From: an uncultured Bryobacterales bacterium
Lineage (GTDB): Bacteria > Acidobacteriota > Terriglobia > Bryobacterales > Bryobacteraceae
Reading direction: 5' to 3'
Length of the DNA stretch: 61,396 nucleotides
NCBI GenBank assembly: GCA_937959285.1
Contig: CALGAR010000123.1
Span: forward strand, 1 to 61,396
Every line of letters begins with the position of its first letter. Within the stretch, counting starts at the first letter, position 1. A program made the position numbers and the translations under genes. Below the pieces are notes generated by a model. It was not told the origin of the DNA. It did no database searches and saw nothing but the letters and a program-made list of their open reading frames with translations. Shown in pieces: positions 52,957-61,396 of the stretch.

Positions 52957-55900
52957 GTGTCGTCTCTCAAATTCCTCATCGCCTGCCTGGCGGCTATCCT
53001 TTTTACCGTTTTCGTCCTCACTCTTCCCGTCGAAGGGCAGGTACTTTATGGCTCACTCGTGGGTAACATTACGGACCCGTCCAACGCGGCCGTCCCCGGC
53101 GCGACGGTCCGCCTCGTGAACGAGCAAACTGGCGTATCGTAGGAGGGCACAACGAATGCCCAAGGCCAGTACCTTTTCTCCAACGTTCAATCCGGCGCAT
53201 ACCGCATCGTGTGCAGCGCGAGCGGATTCCAGACGTACCAGCGTTCAGGCATCGTCGTCGGCTCAAACGAAGTCGTCCGCGTTGACGTGATGCTGCAGCT
53301 CGGCGAGACGACGCAAACGGTCGTGGTCACAGACGCGATAGGCGGGCTTCAAACCGACCGCTCCGACGTGCGGAAAGAGCTGACGAGCCGGACGTCAACA
53401 ACCTGCCGGTGCCGGGTTACCGCAACTTCCAATCGCTTCTCGGTCTGGTGCCCGGCGTCACTCCTCCGGCCGATTCAAACTCGATCGCGGGCAACCCGGC
53501 AGGATCTCTGGTGGCTAACGTCAACGGAACGAGCAATAGCAACAACAACACCCGGGTGGATGGAGCCAGCAATACCTACCTATGGCTGCCGCATCTCACG
53601 GCCTACGTGCCACCCCTTGAATCGATCGGGTCGGTGAACGTCGTGACCAACAGCTACGATGCCGAACAAGGCCTTGGGGCAGGCGCCATCGTCAGCGTGG
53701 AAACAAAGAGCGGGACGAATGACTTTCACGGCAGCGCATTCGATTACCACACCAACAGCCGGCTACGAGCCCGGAACGTCTTCAATACAGATCCCAGCGC
53801 GCTGCCCAAGAATATCATCACCCAGTTTGGCGGCACCTTCGGCGGACCCATTCTCAAGAACCGACTCTTCTTCTTCACCAGCTACGAGGGAATGCGCCAG
53901 CGGCAGACCTTTAGCCGCTTCGCGACCATTCCGACAATGCGCCACCGTACCGGCGATTTCAGCGATATTTCAAGCCTGATCTATGATCCCGCGACCGGAG
54001 CTGCCAACGGCACCGGACGTCAGGCGTTTCCCGACGGGATCATTCCGGCTTCCCGTCTCGATGCCATCAGCCAATACATTCTGGGACTGGTGCCCGAACC
54101 AGACTTCGACCGCTTTGCACAGAATCTCTTTCTCGCGACGCCGCTTCGGATTGATCGGGACAACTACGACGGAAAACTGAACTGGAACGTCGGCTCAAAC
54201 ACGACCCTCTTCAGCCGCTATGCACTGTTTCAGTACGAAACCTACGATCCGGCAGCCCTGGGCCAGGCTGGCGGGCGGGGCGTGGCATCGACCTTCCCAG
54301 GCCGGGACACCGGCACGGTGCACAGCTTCACCTTCGGCGGCACGCACATCTTCACGCCAACCTTTCTGATTGACGGGCATTTCGGCTTCACGCAGCAGGG
54401 GCAGTACGGCCACGACGAGTTCTACGGGCAGAACATCGGCTTGGACGTTCTCAAAATTCCCGGAACCAACGAACCTACCGAGCGAGAAAGCGGCTTCCCC
54501 GGCTTTCAGGTAAGCAGTTACGAGGGGATGGGCGGCTATATCAACTCCAGCCCTCGATTCCGGACGGACAGACAGTTTCAGTACTCAGCCAACGCCAGCC
54601 TGACTCTTGGCAAGCATAACCTCCGCTGGGGCGGTGAGATCGCGCGCCAGCACATGAATCACTACCAGCCCGCCGGCACTTTCGGACCTCGTGAGGGCTT
54701 CAGCTACAGCGGAGGCGTCACCGCGCTGAACGGCGGCGCTGCACCGAACCAGTTCAATTCACTCGCCGCCTTCCTGTTAGGCCTTCCGAGTTCGATGGGC
54801 AAGAGCATTCCAACGAGTGAGGAAATGCGCACGCGCCTCTACAACATGGGCTTCTACTTCCGCGACCGCTGGCAGGTGAGCCGGAACCTCACTCTGAATC
54901 TGGGCCTGCGATGGGAATACTATCCGATGGTCACCCGTGATACGCGCGGAGTCGAAAGATACGATTGGGCGACCAACCAGATGCTGATCGGCGGCATGGG
55001 AAGCACACCGACCGATACGGGCGTCAAGGTCAGCAAGAAGCTCTTTGCCCCGCGCTTTGGGTTGTCCTACCGCCTGACGAACAAGACGGTGTTGCGCACC
55101 GGATACGGAATCAGCATCGATCCTTTCCCGCTTGCGATTCCCCTCCGCAGTTCGTATCCAACGGTCATCGAACAATCCGTGCCCGCGCCAAATACCTTCG
55201 CTCCGGCCGGGCGGCATGCTGACGGCATTCCCCTGCCCCAGCTTCCTGACATCAGCTCAGGCGTGCTCCTGCTACCGCCCTCCGTCACTACCATCACGAT
55301 CGAAGAATCTTCCGGCGCGGGTATGTGCAGTCGTTCAACGTCACCCTTCAGCGTGAGCTTGGCCGCGGCTTTACAGCGCAAGCTGCCTACGTCGGATCCC
55401 GAAGTATCCGTCTCACCAATCGCCGCGACCTGAACGCCTCCACCCCCGGAAGGGGAGCTGCCGGGCGTCCCTATTTCAGCCTCTTCGGACGCAACGTCGC
55501 CACGACCCTGCACGAGCCTGCGTACACCTCCACCTACGATTCTTTGCAGGTGCAGGTGGACCGGCGGTTCGCCGAAGGCTTCAGCTTCGGGCTCGCCTAT
55601 ACATTCAGCAAAGCGATCGGGTTCGGAGAAAACAACGATAGCGGCCTTTTCTTCAACGCCGTCGAAGTACTGAACCGAAACCGTTCTGTGCTGGGGTTTG
55701 ACCGCACCCATAATCTCCGCCTTTACAGCGTCTATGAGCTGCCCTTCGGACGCGGCAAGCGGTGGATGCAATCGGGATTTGCGTCGATGCTCGCAGGCGG
55801 CTGGCAGGTCAACGGCATCTTCAGCGCATATAGCGGCACTCCGTTCACGGTCACCTCGTCAGGCACGTCCTTGAACGCTCCGGGCAACAGCCAGGTTGCG

Positions 55901-56278
55901 GACCTGGCCAAGCCCGATGTAAAGGTGTTCGGCAACACAGGTCCGGGCCAGTCCTACTTCGATCCGCTGGCGTTCCGCCCTGTCACCGACGTTCGCTTCG
56001 GCACTGCCGGTCTGAACATTCTCCGCGGACCTGGCCTTGTCAACCTCGACCTCGGAGTATTTCGCACGTTCGCTCTGACCGAGCGCTTCCATCTGCAATT
56101 CCGCGCGGAAGCTTTCAATGCCACCAACACCCCGCACTTCAACAATCCTGGGGCGAACGCGTCCAGCATGGTGATGAATAACGATGGCACGGTCCGTTCA
56201 TTGAACGGATTTACAGAGGTGACAAGCGCACGAACCGACGAACGCCAGGTGCGGTTTGCTCTGAGGCTCTTCTTCTAA
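52957..56278 (+). pseudogene. Oar-like TonB-dependent receptor, broken
   Basis: Reads as one receptor with GTG start (MSSLKFLIACLAAILFTVFVLTLPVEG signal, carboxypeptidase-regulatory domain, plug, barrel, ending RFALRLFF) but has three lesions: an in-frame TAG at 53140 after ...NEQTGVS; a missing base near 53390 (continuing DVNNLPVPGYRNFQSLLGL in another frame); and a third frame change near 55320 (continuing YVQSFNVTLQRELGRGF). Each piece is otherwise well conserved. Either a recent pseudogene or assembly/sequence errors. BNR gene starts 13 bases downstream. Confidence 0.88.
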
Positions 56279-56291
56279 CTCGGATCTGATC

Positions 56292-57680
56292 ATGAAATAC
56301 CTTCTGGCTTCTTTCCTCGTAATGGTGGGTCAGGCGACGTTCGTCTTCTCGCAGACCCAACCGGTAACCGCTGACGGATATATCGGGATCTGGTATTACA
56401 ACCAACCCTCGCAGGATGAGTATGTCTACAAGTACAGCGGGGGCTTCGCAACGTACCCGCAGCAGCAATCGCCGATTGCGATCTATGTGAAAGAGGTCGA
56501 CAAGACCTTCTTTTGTTACGGAGGCACGGTTCCCGGCAAACAGGAGCTCCTGCACATGGTCTCCTACTATGATCACAAGACAGGAATGGTGCCCCGGCCG
56601 ACCCTGCTGCTGAACAAGAAGACAGACGATGCACACGACAATCCTGTCATGTCAATCGATGAGAAGGGGCATCTCTGGATCTTCTCGAATGCCCACGGCA
56701 CGTCGCGGCCGTCCTACATCCACCGCAGCCGGAAGCCTTACGATATCCGCGACTTCGAGTTGATCAGCACAACGAATTTCTCATACGGCCATCCCTGGTA
56801 CCATCCCGGGAAAGGCTTCTTGTTCCTCCATACGCTCTATGAGGACAAGGGGCGGAGCCTGTATTGGAACACGAGCGCGGATGGCCGCGATTGGACCAAA
56901 CCTCAACTGCTGGCGCGTGCGGAACTTGGCCATTATCAGATCACCGCTCCCACAAAGGATCGCACCGCGAGCGTATTCAACTTCCACCCGGCGCCGATCG
57001 GCGTCAACGCGAGGACCAATCTCTACTACGTCGAGACCACCGACATGGGGAAGACCTGGAAAACGGTTGACGGCAGGAAGCTGGAGATTCCCCTGCGACA
57101 GGTGCACAATCCGGCGCTGGTACATGACTATCAGGCCGAGAGGCGGCTCGTGTATCTAAAGGAAGTTGTATTCGGGAATGACGGCCATCCGGTGATTCTG
57201 TACCTTACGAGCGGCGGCTACGAGTCCGGCCCGAAAAACGATCCGCGCATCTGGCACACCGCACGCTGGACCGGCAAGAACTGGGAGATTCGCCAGTTCA
57301 CCCGCTCCGACCACAACTACGACTTCGGCGCCCTATGGATCGAACCCGACGGAACCTGGCGCGTGATTGCGCCGACAGACCCCGGTCCGCAGCCATACAC
57401 CACAGGGGGCGACATGGTGATGTGGACGAGCAAGGATCAGGGGCGTAGCTGGAAGCGTGTCCGGAAACTGACAGCCGCCAAAGAGCGCAATCACACGTAC
57501 GCCCGCAAGCCGGTTAACGCACACCCTGACTTCTACGCTCTGTGGGCCGACGGCGATACGAAGAAGCCATCCGTCTCCTATCTCTACTTCACCAACCGCG
57601 AGGGGACGGCTGTGTGGCGCCTGCCTCCGAAAATGACAGGCGAGTTTGCCAAACCTGAGAAGATCGAACTGCCGCGGTAA
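56292..57680 (+). CDS. Exported BNR_4-type beta-propeller protein
   Basis: 462 residues. Signal peptide MKYLLASFLVMVGQATFVFS. Sialidase-fold propeller with Asp-box-like blades (YWNTSADGRDWTKP, YYVETTDMGKTWKTV, MWTSKDQGRSWKRV) plus DDAHDNPVMSIDEKGHLWIF, as in BNR_4 domain proteins, some of which are polysaccharide lyases (PL24/25-like). Candidate His/Tyr residues are in DAHDNP and YGHPWYH; catalytic activity is not established. Placed just after the broken receptor, so both likely formed one uptake locus. Confidence 0.78.
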   Translation: MKYLLASFLVMVGQATFVFSQTQPVTADGYIGIWYYNQPSQDEYVYKYSGGFATYPQQQSPIAIYVKEVDKTFFCYGGTVPGKQELLHMVSYYDHKTGMVPRPTLLLNKKTDDAHDNPVMSIDEKGHLWIFSNAHGTSRPSYIHRSRKPYDIRDFELISTTNFSYGHPWYHPGKGFLFLHTLYEDKGRSLYWNTSADGRDWTKPQLLARAELGHYQITAPTKDRTASVFNFHPAPIGVNARTNLYYVETTDMGKTWKTVDGRKLEIPLRQVHNPALVHDYQAERRLVYLKEVVFGNDGHPVILYLTSGGYESGPKNDPRIWHTARWTGKNWEIRQFTRSDHNYDFGALWIEPDGTWRVIAPTDPGPQPYTTGGDMVMWTSKDQGRSWKRVRKLTAAKERNHTYARKPVNAHPDFYALWADGDTKKPSVSYLYFTNREGTAVWRLPPKMTGEFAKPEKIELPR

Positions 57681-57712
57681 GCAAGTCCACGGATATCCAG
57701 CAGTCGCTGCCC

Positions 57713-57901
57713 TTATCGCGCGCAGCCCAGCTTGCGCAACACCGTCATCATGGGGCACCAGTTGGTGAATGCCGACTGGAACAGATTCACTCCCACGAAG
57801 GCGGTGAACAGGAACCATCCCGGGTGGAGGAAGTGGCCCAACGCCACTGTACCCATGACGAACATCCCTGCTATTAAACGGAGACAACGCTCGATTGACA
57901 T
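57713..57901 (-). CDS. DUF2892 (YgaP-like) small membrane protein
   Basis: 62 residues from ATG 57901, with AGGAGGG eight bases upstream. Starts MSIERCLRLIAGM, two TM helices, and ends NWCPMMTVLRKLGCAR; the NWCP motif is typical of the YgaP-like transmembrane family. It overlaps the end of the RND gene by 28 bases and is the last gene of that operon. Function unknown; often found near transport or sulfur-transfer genes. Confidence 0.85.
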   Translation of the reverse strand: MSIERCLRLIAGMFVMGTVALGHFLHPGWFLFTAFVGVNLFQSAFTNWCPMMTVLRKLGCAR

Positions 57902-60900
57902 GCTTTTTCCCTCCTGCAATTGACCATGTAGTAAACGATCGGGACGGTCATACGCGACAGCACCAGCGAGGCGATCTCACCGGCCATCAGGGCGATGGCC
58001 AGTCCCTGGAAGATGGGATCGAACAGAATCACGACGGCCCCCACCACCACAGCTGAGGCGGTCAGCAACATTGGCCGGAAGCGCACTGCACCGGCATCAA
58101 TGACGGCTTGATCCAGCGGCATCCCTTCCTTAAGGCGCAACTCGATGAAGTCCACCAGGATGATGGAATTACGCACCACGATGCCGGCTCCCGCGATGAA
58201 CCCGATCATAGACGTTGCGGTGAAGAACGCTCCCAAAATCCCGTGGGCCGGCATAATACCGACCAGCGAGAACGGAATAGCGACCATGATTACCAACGGT
58301 GTAATGAAAGACTGGAACCAACCCACCACCAGCCCGTAGATCAGGACCAGCACGGCGGCGAAAGCCAAGCCGAGGTCGCGGAAGACTTCATAGGTAATGT
58401 GCCACTCGCCATCCCATTTGATGGCGTAGTACCCGGTGTCAAAGGGCTGGCGTGCGGTGTACTGCTCGATGGCGTAGCCCTCCGGCGCCTTGATGGCGCC
58501 GATCTGAGGCCCCAGCTTCAAGATGGCGTAGACCGGGCTCTCCATGACACCGGCCACGTCGGCGGTGACGTAGGTGACCGGCTTCAGGTTCTTGTGATAG
58601 ATACTCTTTTCAATCACCTCCTCTTCGAAACGCACCAGTTCGCCCAGGGCTACGGAGCGTCCAGTGCGGCCCTTCACTTTGAGCGCGCGGATATGCACCA
58701 GGTCGCTGCGTGAAGCGCGGTCGAGCCGCACCGTGATGGCCACGTCTTCACGAGCTTGCTCGGCGTGAAGAAGGCCGACGCGGTGGCCGCCTGAGACCAG
58801 CGCCATGGTGCGGGCAATGTCCTCCTCGGAAATGCCGTGTAGGGCGGCCTTCTTCTTGTCAACCAGCAGACGGTGCTTAATCTGCTCATCCTCCACGTAC
58901 CAGTCCACGTCCACGATCCCGCTGGTGTTCTTGAAGAGATCTCGGATCTTGCGGGCCAGGGCAATCTGGCCTTCCTGCTCCGGGCCGTAAACCTCAGCCA
59001 CCAAGGTCTGAAGAACAGGCGGGCCTGGGGGCACCTCGGCCACCTTGATGCGCGCGCCATAGCGTTGGGCAATCGGCGCTAGGCGGTTGCGCACAGCTTT
59101 GGCGATGTCGTGGCTCTGCGCTTTGCGGTCGTGCTTGGGCTTGAGGTTTACCTGGATATCACCCACATGGGTGCCGCTGCGCAGGTAGTAGTGGCGCACC
59201 AGCCCATTGAAGTTGTAAGGGGACGCGGTGCCGGCGTAGGTCTGCACATCAGTAACCTCCGGCTGATTCAATATCTCGACGGCCAGCGCCTCGATAACGC
59301 GCGCGGTTTGCTCAAGCGGCGTGCCGTTCGGCATATCCACAATCACCTGGAACTCGCTCTTGTTATCGAAGGGCAGCATCTTCACCTTGACGAAGCCGAT
59401 ATAGATCAGTGACATCGATCCCGCCAGCAGGAAGATGACTCCAGCGAGAAACGCCCAACGTATTGGTGGCTGGTGCAGCAGGGGACCCATGACGCGCCGG
59501 TAAAGGCGCGTCAAACCGTCTTCCTGCACGCCGCTCTGGCGGCCGGCGCCGGACTTGAGACTGCGCACCGCGGCCCAGGGAGTCACCATGAAGGCCACGA
59601 TCAGCGAAAACAGCATGGCCGCGGTGGCGCCCACGGGGATGGGTTTCATGTAAGGTCCCATCAGCCCGCCCACAAATGCCATGGGCAGGATGGCGGCCAC
59701 CACTGCGAGGGTGGCGAGGATTGTGGGGTTACCTACTTCGTCCACCGCCTCAATGGCCACCTCGTGCGGAGGGCGCTCGAGGTTGCCGGGCATGCGCCAG
59801 TGACGCACGATGTTCTCCACCACCACAATCGCGTCATCCACCAGGATGCCAATGGAGAAGATCAGGGCGAACAGCGTAATGCGGTTCAGCGTGTAACCGC
59901 AGAGATAGAAGACGGCCAAGGTGAGCGCGAGTGTCACCGGGATGGCAATGAAGACGATGGCCGATTCCCGCAGTCCCAGGGTGATGCCGATCAGGATGGT
60001 GACCGAAACCACCGCGATCATCATGTGGAAGAGCAGCTCGTTCGATTTCTCCAAGGCGGTTTCGCCATAGTGGCGCGTGATGGCCAGATGGACGTCGGAA
60101 GGGATGACATTCCCCTTGAGCGGCTCCACGCGGCGCAGCACGTTTTCTGCGACCGTGACGGCGTTCGTGCCCTTTCGCTTCGACACCGCGATTGTGACGG
60201 CCGGGTCGAAGCTGCCGCCGGACGAGTAACGCACATACTGCAAGGGTTCCTCTCCGCCATCCGCGACTTCAGCGACCTGTCGGAGGAAGATAGGCCGGTT
60301 GTTCGTTACACCCACCACCACATTGCGCACGTCCTCAGCGGTGCGCAGAAACTCGCCTGTTTCAACCAGGAACTGGCGGTTGGCACTGGCGAATTGGCCT
60401 GAGGGCAGGCGCCGGTTGGAGACACCGATGGCGTCTGCTACCTGGAGCGGGGTGAGGTTGTACGATGCCAGCCGCAGTTGGTCAAGCGTTACCTGCACCT
60501 CACGCCGCTGCCCGCCGATGATGGAAACAGCAGAAACATCGGGCACCTGCTTGATGGCGTCGTGCACCTGGGCAGCCAGCGAGCGCAGTTCGAAATCGCC
60601 GTAGCGCTTGCTCGAGAGCGTAAGGGCCAGAATGGGTACGTCGTCGATGGAGCGGGGCTTTACGAGCGGACCGATGACCCCCGGGGGCATCAGGTCCATG
60701 TTCGCGTGAAGCTTCTGGTTCAGCCGCACGATGCTTTCTTCCTCGTTCTGTCCGACCAGGAAGCGCACGATTGCCAGGGACATCCCAGGGCTGGATGTGG
60801 AGTAGATATACTCGACCCCTGGAATCTCCCAAAGCAGCTTCTCCATCGGCTTGGTGACGCGTTCCTCCACCTCACGCGCCGAGGCTCCGGGCATCTGGAC

Positions 60901-61065
60901 GAAGACGTCGATCATGGGAACGATGATCTGAGGCTCCTCCTCGCGCGGCAGCCTCCAAACGGCGAAGCCGCCGGTCAACAGCGAGCCGACGATCATCAGC
61001 GGCGTGAGCTTGGAAGAGATCCAAATCCGGGCGAACTTGCCGGCGAGACCGAGCTGAGCGTTCAC
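57874..61065 (-). CDS. RND-family efflux pump inner-membrane protein
   Basis: 1063 residues, 12 TM helices in two halves with large periplasmic loops. The proton-relay Asp pair is present in TM4 (SIGILVDDAIVVVENIVRHW). The N-terminus (LTPLMIVGSLLTGGFAVWRLPREEEPQIIVPMIDVFVQMPGASA) and the Pro-rich periplasmic motif fit HAE/unclassified RND pumps; the exact substrate is unclear. Its ATG overlaps the end of the adaptor gene upstream (ATGA), so the two are coupled. Confidence 0.93.
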   Translation of the reverse strand: MNAQLGLAGKFARIWISSKLTPLMIVGSLLTGGFAVWRLPREEEPQIIVPMIDVFVQMPGASAREVEERVTKPMEKLLWEIPGVEYIYSTSSPGMSLAIVRFLVGQNEEESIVRLNQKLHANMDLMPPGVIGPLVKPRSIDDVPILALTLSSKRYGDFELRSLAAQVHDAIKQVPDVSAVSIIGGQRREVQVTLDQLRLASYNLTPLQVADAIGVSNRRLPSGQFASANRQFLVETGEFLRTAEDVRNVVVGVTNNRPIFLRQVAEVADGGEEPLQYVRYSSGGSFDPAVTIAVSKRKGTNAVTVAENVLRRVEPLKGNVIPSDVHLAITRHYGETALEKSNELLFHMMIAVVSVTILIGITLGLRESAIVFIAIPVTLALTLAVFYLCGYTLNRITLFALIFSIGILVDDAIVVVENIVRHWRMPGNLERPPHEVAIEAVDEVGNPTILATLAVVAAILPMAFVGGLMGPYMKPIPVGATAAMLFSLIVAFMVTPWAAVRSLKSGAGRQSGVQEDGLTRLYRRVMGPLLHQPPIRWAFLAGVIFLLAGSMSLIYIGFVKVKMLPFDNKSEFQVIVDMPNGTPLEQTARVIEALAVEILNQPEVTDVQTYAGTASPYNFNGLVRHYYLRSGTHVGDIQVNLKPKHDRKAQSHDIAKAVRNRLAPIAQRYGARIKVAEVPPGPPVLQTLVAEVYGPEQEGQIALARKIRDLFKNTSGIVDVDWYVEDEQIKHRLLVDKKKAALHGISEEDIARTMALVSGGHRVGLLHAEQAREDVAITVRLDRASRSDLVHIRALKVKGRTGRSVALGELVRFEEEVIEKSIYHKNLKPVTYVTADVAGVMESPVYAILKLGPQIGAIKAPEGYAIEQYTARQPFDTGYYAIKWDGEWHITYEVFRDLGLAFAAVLVLIYGLVVGWFQSFITPLVIMVAIPFSLVGIMPAHGILGAFFTATSMIGFIAGAGIVVRNSIILVDFIELRLKEGMPLDQAVIDAGAVRFRPMLLTASAVVVGAVVILFDPIFQGLAIALMAGEIASLVLSRMTVPIVYYMVNCRREKACQSSVVSV

Positions 61066-61396
61066 GGCCGCACCTTCACCAGCGTGCCGTCAGTCAGGCC
61101 AACAGGCACCGGGTAGATCAGAGTTTCCCCCTCGGTGAGCCCAGAGAAGACCTCGACTTGGGAGTCGCGGAGCTGGCCCGTGGTTACCAAGCGCATGCGT
61201 GCTACTCCGTTATCGGCCACCATTACGGACTGGAGCTGGCCGCGCTGGATGATCGCGCCTGCGGGCACAGTCAGAACACGGCGCGATCCGCGCGGGAAAG
61301 CAGCGCGACCGAACATGCCCGAGCGTACCAGCGGCGAGGGCGGCAGGCTGATCTTCACGGTGTAGCTGCGGGAGTCGGGGTCGACGGCCGGCACGA
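61062..61396 (-). CDS. RND periplasmic adaptor (MFP), C-terminal end
   Basis: Only the last ~110 residues are in the window; the start lies beyond the right edge. The segment AVDPDSRSYTVKISLPP...LVRSGMFGRAAFP...RVLTVPAGAIIQRGQLQSVMVADNGVARMRLVTTGQLRDSQVEVFSGLTEGETLIYP is the beta-barrel plus membrane-proximal domain of HlyD/AcrA adaptors. Its stop overlaps the RND ATG. It links the pump to an outer-membrane channel. Confidence 0.92.
   Translation of the reverse strand, partial: VPAVDPDSRSYTVKISLPPSPLVRSGMFGRAAFPRGSRRVLTVPAGAIIQRGQLQSVMVADNGVARMRLVTTGQLRDSQVEVFSGLTEGETLIYPVPVGLTDGTLVKVRP

Noticed and set aside
57874..61396. RND region as a horizontally acquired block
   Set aside because: Composition looks somewhat different by eye, but I could not measure it and saw no mobility genes or boundary repeats.

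Overview
The window most likely comes from an Acidobacteriota genome near Bryobacterales/Solibacterales (inference, no database used). Family-level hints point there: a stand-alone protein resembling the TIGR03437 family known from Solibacter; three large duplicated-permease (ADOP/MacB-like) proteins, two paired with PadR regulators; three giant Oar-like TonB-dependent receptor loci with an N-terminal carboxypeptidase-regulatory domain; and two Tat/Sec-exported 'hypothetical glycosyl hydrolase' (GHL6-like) proteins. The DNA is GC-rich and densely coding on both strands. I see no integrase, transposase, phage gene or CRISPR array.

Layout. 1-1.4 kb: two near-identical tRNA-Val(GAC) genes, each with a duplicated upstream promoter region, bracket one exported STN-domain protein. 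1.4-9.3 kb: thioesterase, exported GHL6-like protein, STAS protein, thiol redoxin, an isolated NuoI, a short-form ADOP permease, an exported repeat protein. 9.4-12.9 kb: coaD-aminotransferase-mannose-6-phosphate isomerase operon and an exported EEP-family protein. 12.9-16.1 kb: an orphan flagellar hook gene with a strong sigma-54 promoter, the TIGR03437-like protein, a glycine-zipper protein. 16.1-21.3 kb: CapA-like protein, the oxidative pentose-phosphate operon zwf-opcA-pgl, proline dehydrogenase. 21.3-31 kb: two small membrane proteins, PBP1B-type peptidoglycan synthase, a TPR pair, CrcB, a universal stress protein, a PQQ-type propeller, a YXWxPGY-repeat protein. 31.2-41.1 kb: an Oar-like receptor with a terminator, then two PadR-ADOP pairs around an Hsp15-like gene; one ADOP has an in-frame amber stop. 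41.1-43.6 kb: two composite regulators, AraC-VOC and MarR-GNAT. 43.6-51.5 kb: a GntR/FCD regulator divergent from a receptor-hydrolase-lactate permease operon. 51.6-57.7 kb: a membrane-anchored winged-helix regulator, a broken Oar-like receptor and a BNR-type propeller. 57.7-61.4 kb: YgaP-like membrane protein, RND pump and the C-terminal end of its adaptor.

How it works together. Much of the accessory content looks like a carbohydrate-scavenging lifestyle: large outer-membrane receptors sit beside exported hydrolase/propeller proteins, a carboxylate permease and dedicated regulators. The clearest unit is 43.6-51.5 kb, where an inverted repeat for the GntR regulator lies inside a good promoter for the receptor operon. 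Several regulatory genes have palindromes placed over or next to their own promoters, so autoregulation is readable directly from the DNA. Two large genes are broken (ADOP at 34.5-37.2 kb, receptor at 53-56.3 kb), suggesting turnover among the duplicated families, unless these are assembly errors.
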